Assembly: GCA_963717765.1 (NCBI GenBank)
Contig: CAVQWX010000005.1
Location: forward strand, 248,001-312,000
Reading direction: 5' to 3'
Source: JACDER01 sp963717765
GTDB taxonomy: Bacteria; Actinomycetota; Thermoleophilia; Gaiellales; Gaiellaceae
DNA length: 64,000 nucleotides
In this document: one piece after another, positions 57,661 to 64,000 of the stretch
Numbering within the stretch: position 1 is the stretch's first letter
How the letters are laid out: each line of letters starts with the position of its first letter
Translations under genes and position numbers: made by a program
Notes under the pieces: model-generated
The model's database searches: none
What the model saw: the letters and a program-made list of their open reading frames with translations, nothing else
Told to the model about the DNA's origin: nothing

Positions 57661-58329
57661 TTGAAATCAAGCGAGCTCAGCGAATCGCTCCAGGACTACC
57701 TCAAGGAGATCTACAAGCTCGAGGAGGAGAACGGGCGCGCGACCACGTCGGCGGTCGCCGACCGGATGGGCGTGGCGGCGTCGTCTGCGACAGCCGTACT
57801 GAAGCGGCTCACCGCCCTCGGCCTCGTCCGCCACCAGCGCTACCGCGGCGCAGTCCTCACCCCGGCGGGCAGGAAGGTCGCGATCGAGGTGATCAGGCAC
57901 CACCGGCTGCTGGAGCAGTACCTCGCCCAGACACTCGGGCTCGAGATCGATGCCGTACACGCCGAGGCCGACCGCCTCGAGCACGCGCTTTCGGAAGAGG
58001 TCGAGGCCCGCATCGACGCGTCGCTCGGCTATCCGACGCACGACCCTCATGGGGACCCCATCCCCGACGCCAAGCTCAGGCTCGCACCATCGAAGCTCCG
58101 CGAGCTCGCGTCGTTGGAACCGGGCGAGGAGGCGACGATCCGTCGCATCCCGGACGAGTCGGGACTCCTGCGCTACCTCTCGGACCTGCGCCTCATGCCC
58201 GGAACTCGCGTGAAGATGTTCGCCAGAGCTCCCTTCGGCGGGCCGGTGACGATCCAGGTCGGACGCGCCCGCCATGCTATTTCCACGGAAATCGCGCTCA
58301 GGATCGGCGTCTCTGTCTCTGGTCGATGA
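57661..58329 (+). CDS. DtxR/MntR-family metal-dependent repressor
   Basis: 222 residues from TTG 57661. SESLQDYLKEIYKLEEENGR and TTSAVADRMGVAASSATAVL with KRLTALGLVRHQRYRGAVLT form the winged-helix DNA-binding domain. VIRHHRLLEQYLAQTLGLEI with HAEADRLEHALSEEVEARID is the metal/dimer domain (His and Glu ligands). The C-terminal SH3-like domain begins near residue 150 (SLEPGEEATIRRIPDESGLL). Divergent from the oxidase and ZIP genes and probably controls them. No other start precedes the HTH; homologues also begin here. Confidence 0.9.
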   Translation: MKSSELSESLQDYLKEIYKLEEENGRATTSAVADRMGVAASSATAVLKRLTALGLVRHQRYRGAVLTPAGRKVAIEVIRHHRLLEQYLAQTLGLEIDAVHAEADRLEHALSEEVEARIDASLGYPTHDPHGDPIPDAKLRLAPSKLRELASLEPGEEATIRRIPDESGLLRYLSDLRLMPGTRVKMFARAPFGGPVTIQVGRARHAISTEIALRIGVSVSGR

Positions 58330-58568
58330 CGAGTTCTGAGTCAACACCGCAACACCAGGGATTTCTCAGATTCCTAGGCCGTCGCTAGACGGTCAGCTGG
58401 GTCGGCAGCGTCATGACCCAGACGGGCGACCCCTCGATGAACGTGGCGACGTCGATCTGCACCTGGCGGTTGGCGAACGCGGGAGGTGCGGTTGACGGCG
58501 ATGCCGCTTGGCCGCCGCGGGCTATACGCCTGGATGAAATGCGCGTACGCGTGTGCGACGATGGACGC
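58330..58568. other. Intergenic stretch with a possible minus-strand coding remnant
   Basis: About 240 bp without a gene I would call. On the minus strand, a segment ending near 58385 reads ANRQVQIDVATFIEGSPVW and then VMTLPTQLTV before a stop; it looks like a natural C-terminus but lacks a sensible start, so may be a decayed gene. Confidence 0.3.
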
Positions 58569-59279
58569 GTGACCGCTGAGGGCGGAGCCGCCTCGCGAGC
58601 GCCTTCGTCCGAGTCGACGGTGGACACCGGGATCGGCGAACCGCGCTGGCCTCCCGCGCTTGCTTTGGTGGCGTACACGGCCCTCAACGTCGGCCTTCGG
58701 CTCTGGCTGCCGAACCAGGCAGCCGTCCGGGCGCCGTGGCTGGTTCCGGGGATCGAGGCCGTTCTCCTCGTCGTGCTGCTGGCGGGCCCGGCTCACATTG
58801 CGAGGCGAAGGAGATGGGTGCGACCGGTCGCGGTCACTCTCGTCGTCGTCCTCGTCCTGGCTGCGCTCTGGGCGACAGGGCTGCTCATCTACGACCTGAT
58901 CAAAGGGCGCGGCGTGACCAATTCGCCCAGCGAACTCCTTGCCTCCGGCGCGCTGATCTGGCTCGGCAACAACCTCGCGTTCGCGCTCCTCTACTGGCTG
59001 TTGGACAGCGGCGGCCCGATAGCCCGCAGCCGAAATCCGTCTCCGTCTACCGTCGACTTCGCCTTCACGCAGCACATGAGCCCCGAACTCGCGCCGCCGG
59101 GATGGAGGCCGGTGTTTCTCGACTACCTGTACCTTGGTTTCACAAACGCAACGGCGTTCAGCCCCACGGACGTGATGCCGCTCACGCTCCGCGCCAAGTA
59201 CACGATGCTCGTGCAGTCCACCGTCGCCCTCGCGCTCTTCGGTCTCATCGTCGCGCGGGCGGTCAACGCCTTCACCTGA
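58569..59279 (+). CDS. Integral membrane protein of unknown function (DUF1345-like style)
   Basis: 236 residues from GTG 58569 (ATG 58539 is possible). Four or five membrane helices: ALALVAYTALNVGLRLWLPN, LVPGIEAVLLVVLLAGPAHI, VAVTLVVVLVLAALWATGLL, IWLGNNLAFALLYWLLDSGG. Then the conserved end LDYLYLGFTNATAFSPTDVM with PLTLRAKYTMLVQSTVALAL. That last part resembles a two-helix ion-channel-like region found in unnamed actinobacterial membrane proteins. A cytoplasmic or outer loop contains RSRNPSPSTVDFAFTQHMSP. Function unknown. Confidence 0.65.
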   Translation: MTAEGGAASRAPSSESTVDTGIGEPRWPPALALVAYTALNVGLRLWLPNQAAVRAPWLVPGIEAVLLVVLLAGPAHIARRRRWVRPVAVTLVVVLVLAALWATGLLIYDLIKGRGVTNSPSELLASGALIWLGNNLAFALLYWLLDSGGPIARSRNPSPSTVDFAFTQHMSPELAPPGWRPVFLDYLYLGFTNATAFSPTDVMPLTLRAKYTMLVQSTVALALFGLIVARAVNAFT

Positions 59280-59304
59280 CATTCCGTTGGTACGGTGGCG
59301 GTCG

Positions 59305-59628
59305 ATGGCCGAAGTGGTCGAGACCCACGACCTCACGGCGCCGGGACAGGACGGCTGGGCGCTGGACTACCGGCTCCGTCGCAAAGACGGCGAGGAGCTC
59401 CACGCCGAGGTTCGCTGCTGGGAAAGGGCCCACGCCGCGGCCGAACGGGCAGCGAACGCGGAGGCTCTCGCGGCGATCGCGGACCGGGGGAGGGCCGCGG
59501 CGCTCGAGTACGCCGAGCTGGTCGAGTCCCCGGCGACTCACGGCGTAGTGCTGATCTCGATCTGGTTCGACCCCGCCGACGAGGGCAATATGCGCCGTCG
59601 GGTCAGCTACGAACGCGCGCCTGCATAG
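59305..59628 (+). CDS. Small hypothetical protein
   Basis: 107 residues from ATG 59305, with TACGGT ending 8 nt upstream and no ribosome site. ALDYRLRRKDGEELHAEVRC and WERAHAAAERAANAEALAAI suggest a short beta part then an amphipathic, Ala-rich helix, followed by VVLISIWFDPADEGNMRRRV. I do not recognise the family. Base composition fits its neighbours and the frame is open throughout, so it is probably a real gene. The next about 140 bp to the toxin gene hold nothing recognisable. Confidence 0.55.
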   Translation: MAEVVETHDLTAPGQDGWALDYRLRRKDGEELHAEVRCWERAHAAAERAANAEALAAIADRGRAAALEYAELVESPATHGVVLISIWFDPADEGNMRRRVSYERAPA

Positions 59629-59766
59629 GTGCGTGAAGCGCACACAGCCTGTGCAGAACACCCCGAGGTAGCGCACTCCCGCTAACACTCTGGCCGAGCC
59701 CGATGAGGACGAGACACCGATGCGGAGCGACCTCCTGGCGGTCGAACGCCTGCGCGTGGCGGCGGC

Positions 59767-60168
59767 TCATTCCAGCTCGCTGAGAAAGTCCCGCGGGGAC
59801 AGAATCGGAAAGCGGTCTGCCAGCTCCAGCAGATGATGATCGCCAGAGACGAGGACGGCTCGCTCGGCGAAGGCGAGCGCAATCAAGTAGTCGTCATCCG
59901 GGTCGGCCGAGCGGCGTTCTGTGAGCGGCGGATCCTCGACCAGAAGCGCGTCCGCGCGGAGCGAGGAGACGAGATCGGCGACATCCGACTCGGACAGCCT
60001 GCTCCGCAGCTTCCGACTGGCAGCCGTACGCTCGAGCTCTCTCAGAACACTGGCGGAGATGACAAGCTCGAACACCGCTTCTCTCCAGAGGCGGATGATC
60101 TCTGCGGGCGTGCCGCGTGGTGAGAGAACGGCGGAGATCAGAACGTTTGGATCGAGAACAGCGCGCAC
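59767..60168 (-). CDS. PIN-domain toxin of a toxin-antitoxin pair
   Basis: 133 residues. MRAVLDPNVLISAVLSPRGT holds the first catalytic Asp, ASVLRELERTAASRKLRSRL the second acidic position, and RSADPDDDYLIALAFAERAV with LVSGDHHLLELADRFPILSP the last two. That is the PIN nuclease set of the 'putative toxin-antitoxin toxin component, PIN family' (TIGR00305 type), a Mg-dependent RNase. The GTG 60168 directly follows the antitoxin stop (TGA|GTG). Inhibition of translation is inferred from the family. Confidence 0.88.
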   Translation of the reverse strand: MRAVLDPNVLISAVLSPRGTPAEIIRLWREAVFELVISASVLRELERTAASRKLRSRLSESDVADLVSSLRADALLVEDPPLTERRSADPDDDYLIALAFAERAVLVSGDHHLLELADRFPILSPRDFLSELE

Positions 60169-60399
60169 TCAGCGGCGCGAACGTCGCGCCTCATGTTGTG
60201 CTTCGACCGCGAGGGCGATCGCTTCGTCCTCGTCCATATCGTTCTTGGCCCAGAGGCGCTCCCAGACGTCGAGCCCGGAGTCTCGCCTCACGGCCTCTTC
60301 GATGACCTCACTCACGCGCTTGCCGGTTCGCGCCGCTTTCACCTTGGCAGAGCGAAGCACGTCTTCGTCGATCGTGAGCGTGGTCCGCACCTTCGCCAT
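60169..60399 (-). CDS. Ribbon-helix-helix antitoxin
   Basis: 76 residues. KVRTTLTIDEDVLRSAKVKA followed by ARTGKRVSEVIEEAVRRD is a ribbon-helix-helix DNA-binding fold as in VapB/CopG-type antitoxins. The acidic C-terminal part (VWERLWAKNDMDEDEAIALA) would bind and block the PIN protein. ATG 60399 directly abuts the operator, and a minus-strand TATGAT is 6 nt before it, so the message is likely leaderless. Order antitoxin then toxin is the usual one. Confidence 0.88.
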   Translation of the reverse strand: MAKVRTTLTIDEDVLRSAKVKAARTGKRVSEVIEEAVRRDSGLDVWERLWAKNDMDEDEAIALAVEAQHEARRSRR

Positions 60400-60428
60400 C
60401 TACGCATCATAGCATCATGATGCGTAGA
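60399..60428. promoter_or_regulatory. Toxin-antitoxin operator (perfect inverted repeat)
   Basis: Arms TCTACGCATCAT (60399-60410) and ATGATGCGTAGA (60417-60428) are perfect 12-bp inverses with a 6-bp centre. The -10-like TATGAT (minus strand, 60411-60406) lies within. This is what an autorepressed RHH antitoxin needs. The 140 bp further to 60568 contain no gene I can support. Confidence 0.8.
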
Positions 60429-60568
60429 ACCCGAACGCGGGCCTTTCACATATGCGGGGGCGGGCCCTGGCGCTCGACGCAATGCGGTGCAACCCGGCGA
60501 CGATGTCAACCTGGGCGCGTTCGACCTGGCGATGCGCAAGGCGACGCAGTGGGCACCGCCGCCGCGCG

Positions 60569-61204
60569 CTAGATCACGGCGCGATAGACCTGGAACACTT
60601 CGGCGTATTCGCGGTTCACGTTGATCCCGTGCGTGCGTGCGACGTTCCAGATGTACTCGGGATCCGAGTAGCGGCGGTGCTGCTGCGACGCGTACTTCGC
60701 CAGCGCGGCGACCTTCCGCTGGAGGTGTGACCTCTCGAGCGACACGTACGCCTGGTAGTCGAAGTTGAAGTTGTTCCAGGGGATCTCGTAGCCGAGGATG
60801 GTCGTTCGCTTGAACGCGCGCAGGCCCTCGGCGGCGATCACCTGGTGGTCTTGGTGGATGTCCGTGGTCGCGGGCTGCAAGACCGCGTCCGGCTTCCACT
60901 CCTCCCACAGCTCGATCAGGAGCTCGAGGATCTCCTGCCGGTGCTCGGGGAACGTCCTCACCTCGAAGTCATGGACGGTCAGGTTGTCCGCGGGAATCCC
61001 GATCTCGGCCGTCGCCTCGCGCACCTCCTTGGCGAGCGTGTCGGGCGGGAAGCCCTCCGGGAGCGACTTGGTCGCGATCGAGAAGGCGACATAGCGGACA
61101 TCCGCGCCGGCGTCGACGAGCCGGGTCATCGTCCCGCCGCAGCCGAACTCTCCGTCGTCGGTGTGCGGCGCGAGCACCAGCACCCGTTCCCAAGCTCCAA
61201 TCAT
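60569..61204 (-). CDS. PIG-L/LmbE-family deacetylase
   Basis: 211 residues. RVLVLAPHTDDGEFGCGGTM has the AHPDD-like zinc/catalytic motif (His-x-Asp-Asp, here PHTDDGE) at residue 13, and ATTDIHQDHQVIAAEGLRAF the second motif (His-x2-Asp-His) near 120. In the family these hydrolyse N-acetyl groups from GlcNAc conjugates such as GlcNAc-PI or mycothiol precursors. AAGGAAG lies a few nt before ATG 61204. Sits upstream of a palindromic repeat and a Wzy-like gene, so it may deacetylate a glycan precursor. Confidence 0.88.
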   Translation of the reverse strand: MIGAWERVLVLAPHTDDGEFGCGGTMTRLVDAGADVRYVAFSIATKSLPEGFPPDTLAKEVREATAEIGIPADNLTVHDFEVRTFPEHRQEILELLIELWEEWKPDAVLQPATTDIHQDHQVIAAEGLRAFKRTTILGYEIPWNNFNFDYQAYVSLERSHLQRKVAALAKYASQQHRRYSDPEYIWNVARTHGINVNREYAEVFQVYRAVI

Positions 61205-61302
61205 CTCGCTTCCTTTCCGGCGACCCGCCACAAGTACGCGTATGTGGGCGGAGCCGGGCTTTGCCCGGCGGGAGCCCACAACTGCGCTGGAGCGCGAGTT
61301 GG

Positions 61303-61345
61303 GTGAAGGAGGGGGCTAACGGGGGAACCATGGGTTCCCCCGTTA
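61303..61345. repeat. 43-bp palindromic repeat, copy B
   Basis: Begins GTGAAGGAGGGGGC and contains a perfect palindrome: TAACGGGGGAACC, centre ATG, GGTTCCCCCGTTA (61317-61345). It ends four bases beyond the stop of the Wzy-like gene. Aligned with copy A (52259-52301) the two differ at a handful of positions and in the palindrome arms, with the flank GTGAAGGAGGGGGC nearly the same. Confidence 0.8.
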
Positions 61346-61349
61346 GGGG

Positions 61350-62792
61350 TCATTCGGGCTCCTCTCGCCGCGACGTGGCCACCACCAGAGCGATCAATCC
61401 CAGCACACCCCACATCATGGGGTCTTCGAAGAACGCGTTGTAGAAGAGGCTGTGGACGGCGATCGATCCGAAGAGCAGGCCCAGGATCAATCGCGTCTGC
61501 CCCCGGAACGAGGACGATACGCCACGCCACGCGGCGATGATCCCGGCGACGAACAACCAGCCGAGGAGCAGCAGCCCGGGTACGCCCTCCTCCGCCGCAA
61601 CCGTCACGGGCGTGTCATGCGACGCGGCCTTCTTCGGCTCCTTGCCCTTGAGGTGGAAGCGGTCGGCGTATGCGTGCTTGAACCCGCCGATGCCGACGCC
61701 CTGGACGGGATGCGCCAGCGCGATCCGGATCCCGTTCGTGATCAGCTTGTACCGGTCGCTCGTCGCGCGGTTCAGGCCGCCGTTGGGCGCGGCCGCGCCG
61801 ACACCGGTCACGCCGACCGCGAGCAGCAGCGCGCCCGCGAGCACCGTCGCGCCCACCGCGCGTCGGCGCCACGCGAACCCGGCCGCGCAGAGCACGCCCA
61901 CCACGAGCGTGACGAAGCTCGACTGGGAGAACGAGAAGAACAGGCCGACCCAGGTCGCAGCGATCAGGACCGTCAGCGAAACGGCGATCTTCGGCCGCTT
62001 CGAGTACAGCACGATCACGAGTGACGCCAGGATCGCGAGCACGAGGAAGCGCCCGTAGACGGACGGGTCGTAGAAGACGGAGTTCACGCGGTAGAAGAAC
62101 CCGCTGGGCGCATAGGCGTTCGCGACGATGACCTTGGGGTTCCAGAACACGTCGCGGTTCCCCCACTGGTAGAGCCCGACGAACGCGAAGACCACGGCCA
62201 TGACGGCCAGTAGCCCGTACAGGCCCTCTATCCAGCGGCGGCTCCAGGGCAGGCGCGCAAGGACGACGGCGAGCAGCCCGAACGGGAGGAAGAAGAACAG
62301 GAGCGTGATGGCCCCCTGGCGCAAATCTCCGGTCCAGGCGAGCGAGAGCCCGCTCCAGGCGACGAACGCTGCCAGCGGCAACGCCAGCGGGCCGAGCTCT
62401 CGCGCGCGATCGTCTCCGCGGATCAGCCGCCAGGCGAACGCAAGCCCGGCCGCGACGACGACACCGTACAACGGGATGAGCAGGTTGGCCGACTCCGAGC
62501 CGAGCTTCACCGGGATGCGTGCAGGCACGCAGACGAGCGCCGCGAGCGGAACCAGCCACGGCCAGCGCAGGAAGAGCCAGGCGCCGCCGACCACGACGAG
62601 GAGGCCGACGACTCCCGCTGCCGCGAGCAGCGGCCGGTGGCCGGTCGGCGCGAGGTACGCGAGCAGGAAGAGCGCTCCCAGCGTGAGCAGCCCGAGCCCG
62701 ACGAGCCGGAGGTCCCTCCGGGTCGCCAGCAGCACCAGCGCCAGGCCGGCGCAGCCGATCGGGCCGCCGGCCCTGGCGAGCTCGGCCGTCAC
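61350..62792 (-). CDS. O-antigen ligase/Wzy-type membrane protein
   Basis: 480 residues from GTG 62792 and about 12 membrane helices. Family loop GVGIGGFKHAYADRFHLKGK with KAASHDTPVTVAAEEGVPGL carrying the conserved His and Glu. ANAYAPSGFFYRVNSVFYDP is the preceding periplasmic segment with the Arg. GTG overlaps the upstream stop (GTGA, 62789-62792). Fourth protein of this type in the window; its substrate is unknown. Probably transcribed with the secreted protein upstream. Confidence 0.87.
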   Translation of the reverse strand: MTAELARAGGPIGCAGLALVLLATRRDLRLVGLGLLTLGALFLLAYLAPTGHRPLLAAAGVVGLLVVVGGAWLFLRWPWLVPLAALVCVPARIPVKLGSESANLLIPLYGVVVAAGLAFAWRLIRGDDRARELGPLALPLAAFVAWSGLSLAWTGDLRQGAITLLFFFLPFGLLAVVLARLPWSRRWIEGLYGLLAVMAVVFAFVGLYQWGNRDVFWNPKVIVANAYAPSGFFYRVNSVFYDPSVYGRFLVLAILASLVIVLYSKRPKIAVSLTVLIAATWVGLFFSFSQSSFVTLVVGVLCAAGFAWRRRAVGATVLAGALLLAVGVTGVGAAAPNGGLNRATSDRYKLITNGIRIALAHPVQGVGIGGFKHAYADRFHLKGKEPKKAASHDTPVTVAAEEGVPGLLLLGWLFVAGIIAAWRGVSSSFRGQTRLILGLLFGSIAVHSLFYNAFFEDPMMWGVLGLIALVVATSRREEPE

Positions 62793-63725
62793 TTGGACAC
62801 GACCACGAGTGCTGCCTGCGAATGTCCGTTGGAGGTGACGTAGAGCTTGTACCGGCCCGGTTTCTTCGGGGCGCGGAAGCGGAGGGTGCCGGGCGCGCTC
62901 TGGCCGGCGCGACCGCGCAGCAGCCACTCCACCGACTCGGCGTCGCTCGCGACGCGCACCGCGAAACGTGCGCCGGGCCGCACGTGCACGACCTTCCGGC
63001 CGAGCGCGACGTACCTGAGAACCACGCCGACGTCACGCGTCGGAGGCGAGATGTTCCCGGCGCGGTCCTCGGCGCGCAGCGACAGGCGGTACACGCCCGG
63101 CGGGTACTTCTCGCCGTGCTTGCCGCCGTACCAGTTGATGCGCCCGGCCGACCGTGTCAGCCGCCCGCGCCCGACCTGGGCTCCGTCCACGTACAGGAGC
63201 GGCCGGGCCGTGCCTGAGACGGTGTACGCGACGGTCACGTACTCGCCGCGGCCGTCGTGATCGGGGGAGAACACCCGCGGGACGACGCTCTTGATCGCGA
63301 TCAGCGCCGGATTTGTCTTGACCGTGAGCGTGTTCGGGAGGGTGATCGTCTGGTGGCGCTTCTTCAGATGGAGCCGGAGCTTGTACGGGCCTGTCCGGGA
63401 ACCGGACGCTCCCAGCCGAGTCGCGGCCGTTCCACTGCGAAGCTTGGCGACGAGGCCCGGGGGAAAGTAGTGGTTCGCGACGGTCGTCAACCGGGTCGCC
63501 CTCGGGCGTGATGACGGTTGCGGTGAGCGTGTCGCCCTTCCGGAGCCGGAAGTCGACGTGCGCGAAACTCGTGTCGCAGTTGCACATCGGCGAGAAGAGC
63601 TGGTTGTCCACATGCGTGCGCGTGATCGGGCTCTTCTCGAGCTTCAGCCCCTCCGTGATGGCGAACGCCGCCGCCGTCCCGCCGAGCAGGCCGACGACGA
63701 GCAGAATCGGGAGGAGGCGCGCCAC
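62789..63725 (-). pseudogene. Secreted FlgD/Ig-like protein, apparently frameshifted
   Basis: The start (GTG 63725) gives a good signal peptide (MARLLPILLVVGLLGGTAAA) and NQLFSPMCNCDTSFAHVDF. Then single-frame continuity is lost: TVANHYFPPGLVAKL, QWNGRDSAGSV and GPYKLRLHLKKRHQTITLP, which together look like one FlgD-type Ig-like domain, lie in alternating frames. Simple indels near 63487, 63437 and 63393 would join them. The last frame then runs cleanly to 62789 with a second Ig-like part (PPGVYRLSLRAEDRAGNISP) and ends YKLYVTSNGHSQAALVVVSK. Either a true pseudogene or sequencing errors. Confidence 0.6.
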
Positions 63726-63772
63726 TGGCGCGGCAAATCCTAGGTTGATTCCGCTTGCTCAGCCGCAGACGT

Positions 63773-64000
63773 CTAGCGCTTTGCGCGGCGCGGCTGCACG
63801 ATGACGTAGGCGAGCGCGGAAAGCCCTAGCACCGCGCCGACCCCGAGCGCGATGTTCTCCTGCGGCACGTCGGCCAGCTTGATCCCGCTCAACAGGAGAA
63901 CCGTCGCCAGTGCGACGCGCAATGCGCGGTCCGGGAGCTTCAGCGTGAACTGGCTCGCGATGAGGACGCCCGGGGATCGAGCCGATGAGCAGCCAGCCGA
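63773..64000 (-). CDS. TauE/SafE-family permease, C-terminal part (window edge, possible frameshift)
   Basis: The stop is at 63773. The last frame reads LIASQFTLKLPDRALRVALA, TVLLLSGIKLADVPQ and a final hydrophobic helix ending YVIVQPRRAKR, the end of a sulfite exporter TauE/SafE-type protein. Upstream near 63970 the frame no longer fits: the expected GSIPGVLIAS is broken by one extra base in CCCCGGG, with IGSIPG in one frame and VLIAS in another. The N-terminal part is beyond the window. A membrane transporter for a sulfur- or carboxyl-containing anion is the family's usual role. Confidence 0.6.
   Translation of the reverse strand, partial: SAGCSSARSPGVLIASQFTLKLPDRALRVALATVLLLSGIKLADVPQENIALGVGAVLGLSALAYVIVQPRRAKR

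Noticed and set aside
60429..60568. Short plus-strand stretch reading VQPGDDVNLGAFDLAMRKAT near 60487-60555
   Set aside because: Looks protein-like but has no start context and no stop in a sensible place; could be a remnant, too short to call.
1..64000. tRNA or rRNA genes, CRISPR arrays, insertion sequences, prophage genes
   Set aside because: None was recognised; no transposase or integrase motifs and no regularly spaced repeats were seen.

Overview
The window looks like chromosomal DNA of a high-GC actinomycete, most like the Thermoleophilia (Gaiellales/Solirubrobacterales). Starts are often GTG or TTG, there is a Streptomyces subtilisin inhibitor-like protein, the base composition is very GC-rich, and many genes appear to be leaderless. 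The lineage is inferred from these traits only; no rRNA or tRNA gene was recognised.

About 1-41,400 is one very large surface-polysaccharide locus. At the left edge is a minus-strand export/assembly operon (ABC-2 permease, two GT-B-like proteins, a KpsC/KpsS-like capsule protein). Sugar-modification genes follow (methyltransferase, PhyH oxygenase, DegT aminotransferase, hexapeptide acyltransferase). Later come two polyprenyl-phosphate sugar transferases, three O-antigen ligase/Wzy-type proteins (a fourth lies at 61.4 kb), a Wzx-type flippase, several GT-B and GT-A glycosyltransferases, two NAD-dependent epimerases, a glucuronyl C5-epimerase-like protein, a beta-helix protein, a GT39-like membrane protein, a NodB-like deacetylase, two ATP-grasp enzymes and an LPG-synthase-TM-type flippase. 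Three paralogous secreted proteins with Gly-rich 'GVYG/GVWG' repeats are scattered through the locus. All three carry the same promoter architecture (TTGACN, 17-bp spacer, TTTSST).

About 41,400-49,400 is a compact accessory stretch: a tandem pair of DUF402 proteins with degenerate tail copies, two overlapping very short genes (one acidic product, one basic), a TetR-controlled DHA2-type MFS exporter, an aminotransferase/epimerase pair, an alpha/beta hydrolase, an SSI-like inhibitor, a YCII protein, and an ArsR/AHSA1 pair with a clear operator. About 49,400-55,430 is a second glycan module: ATP-grasp, deacetylase-like, ATP-grasp, glycosyltransferase, methyltransferase, flippase.

About 55,440-58,330 is a metal-homeostasis unit (ZIP transporter, Tat-exported two-domain multicopper oxidase, divergent DtxR regulator). 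After it come an unknown membrane protein, a small protein, a PIN/RHH toxin-antitoxin pair with a perfect inverted-repeat operator, a PIG-L deacetylase, the fourth Wzy-like protein, an apparently frameshifted secreted protein and the edge of a TauE/SafE permease.

Three organisational habits recur. Adjacent genes share 4-nt NTGA stop/start overlaps, with all four NTG triplets used, apparently including CTG. Many genes have a -10 hexamer only 6-8 nt before the start codon, and several divergent pairs are separated by just 24-47 bp carrying back-to-back -10 elements. Convergent genes often overlap at their 3' ends.
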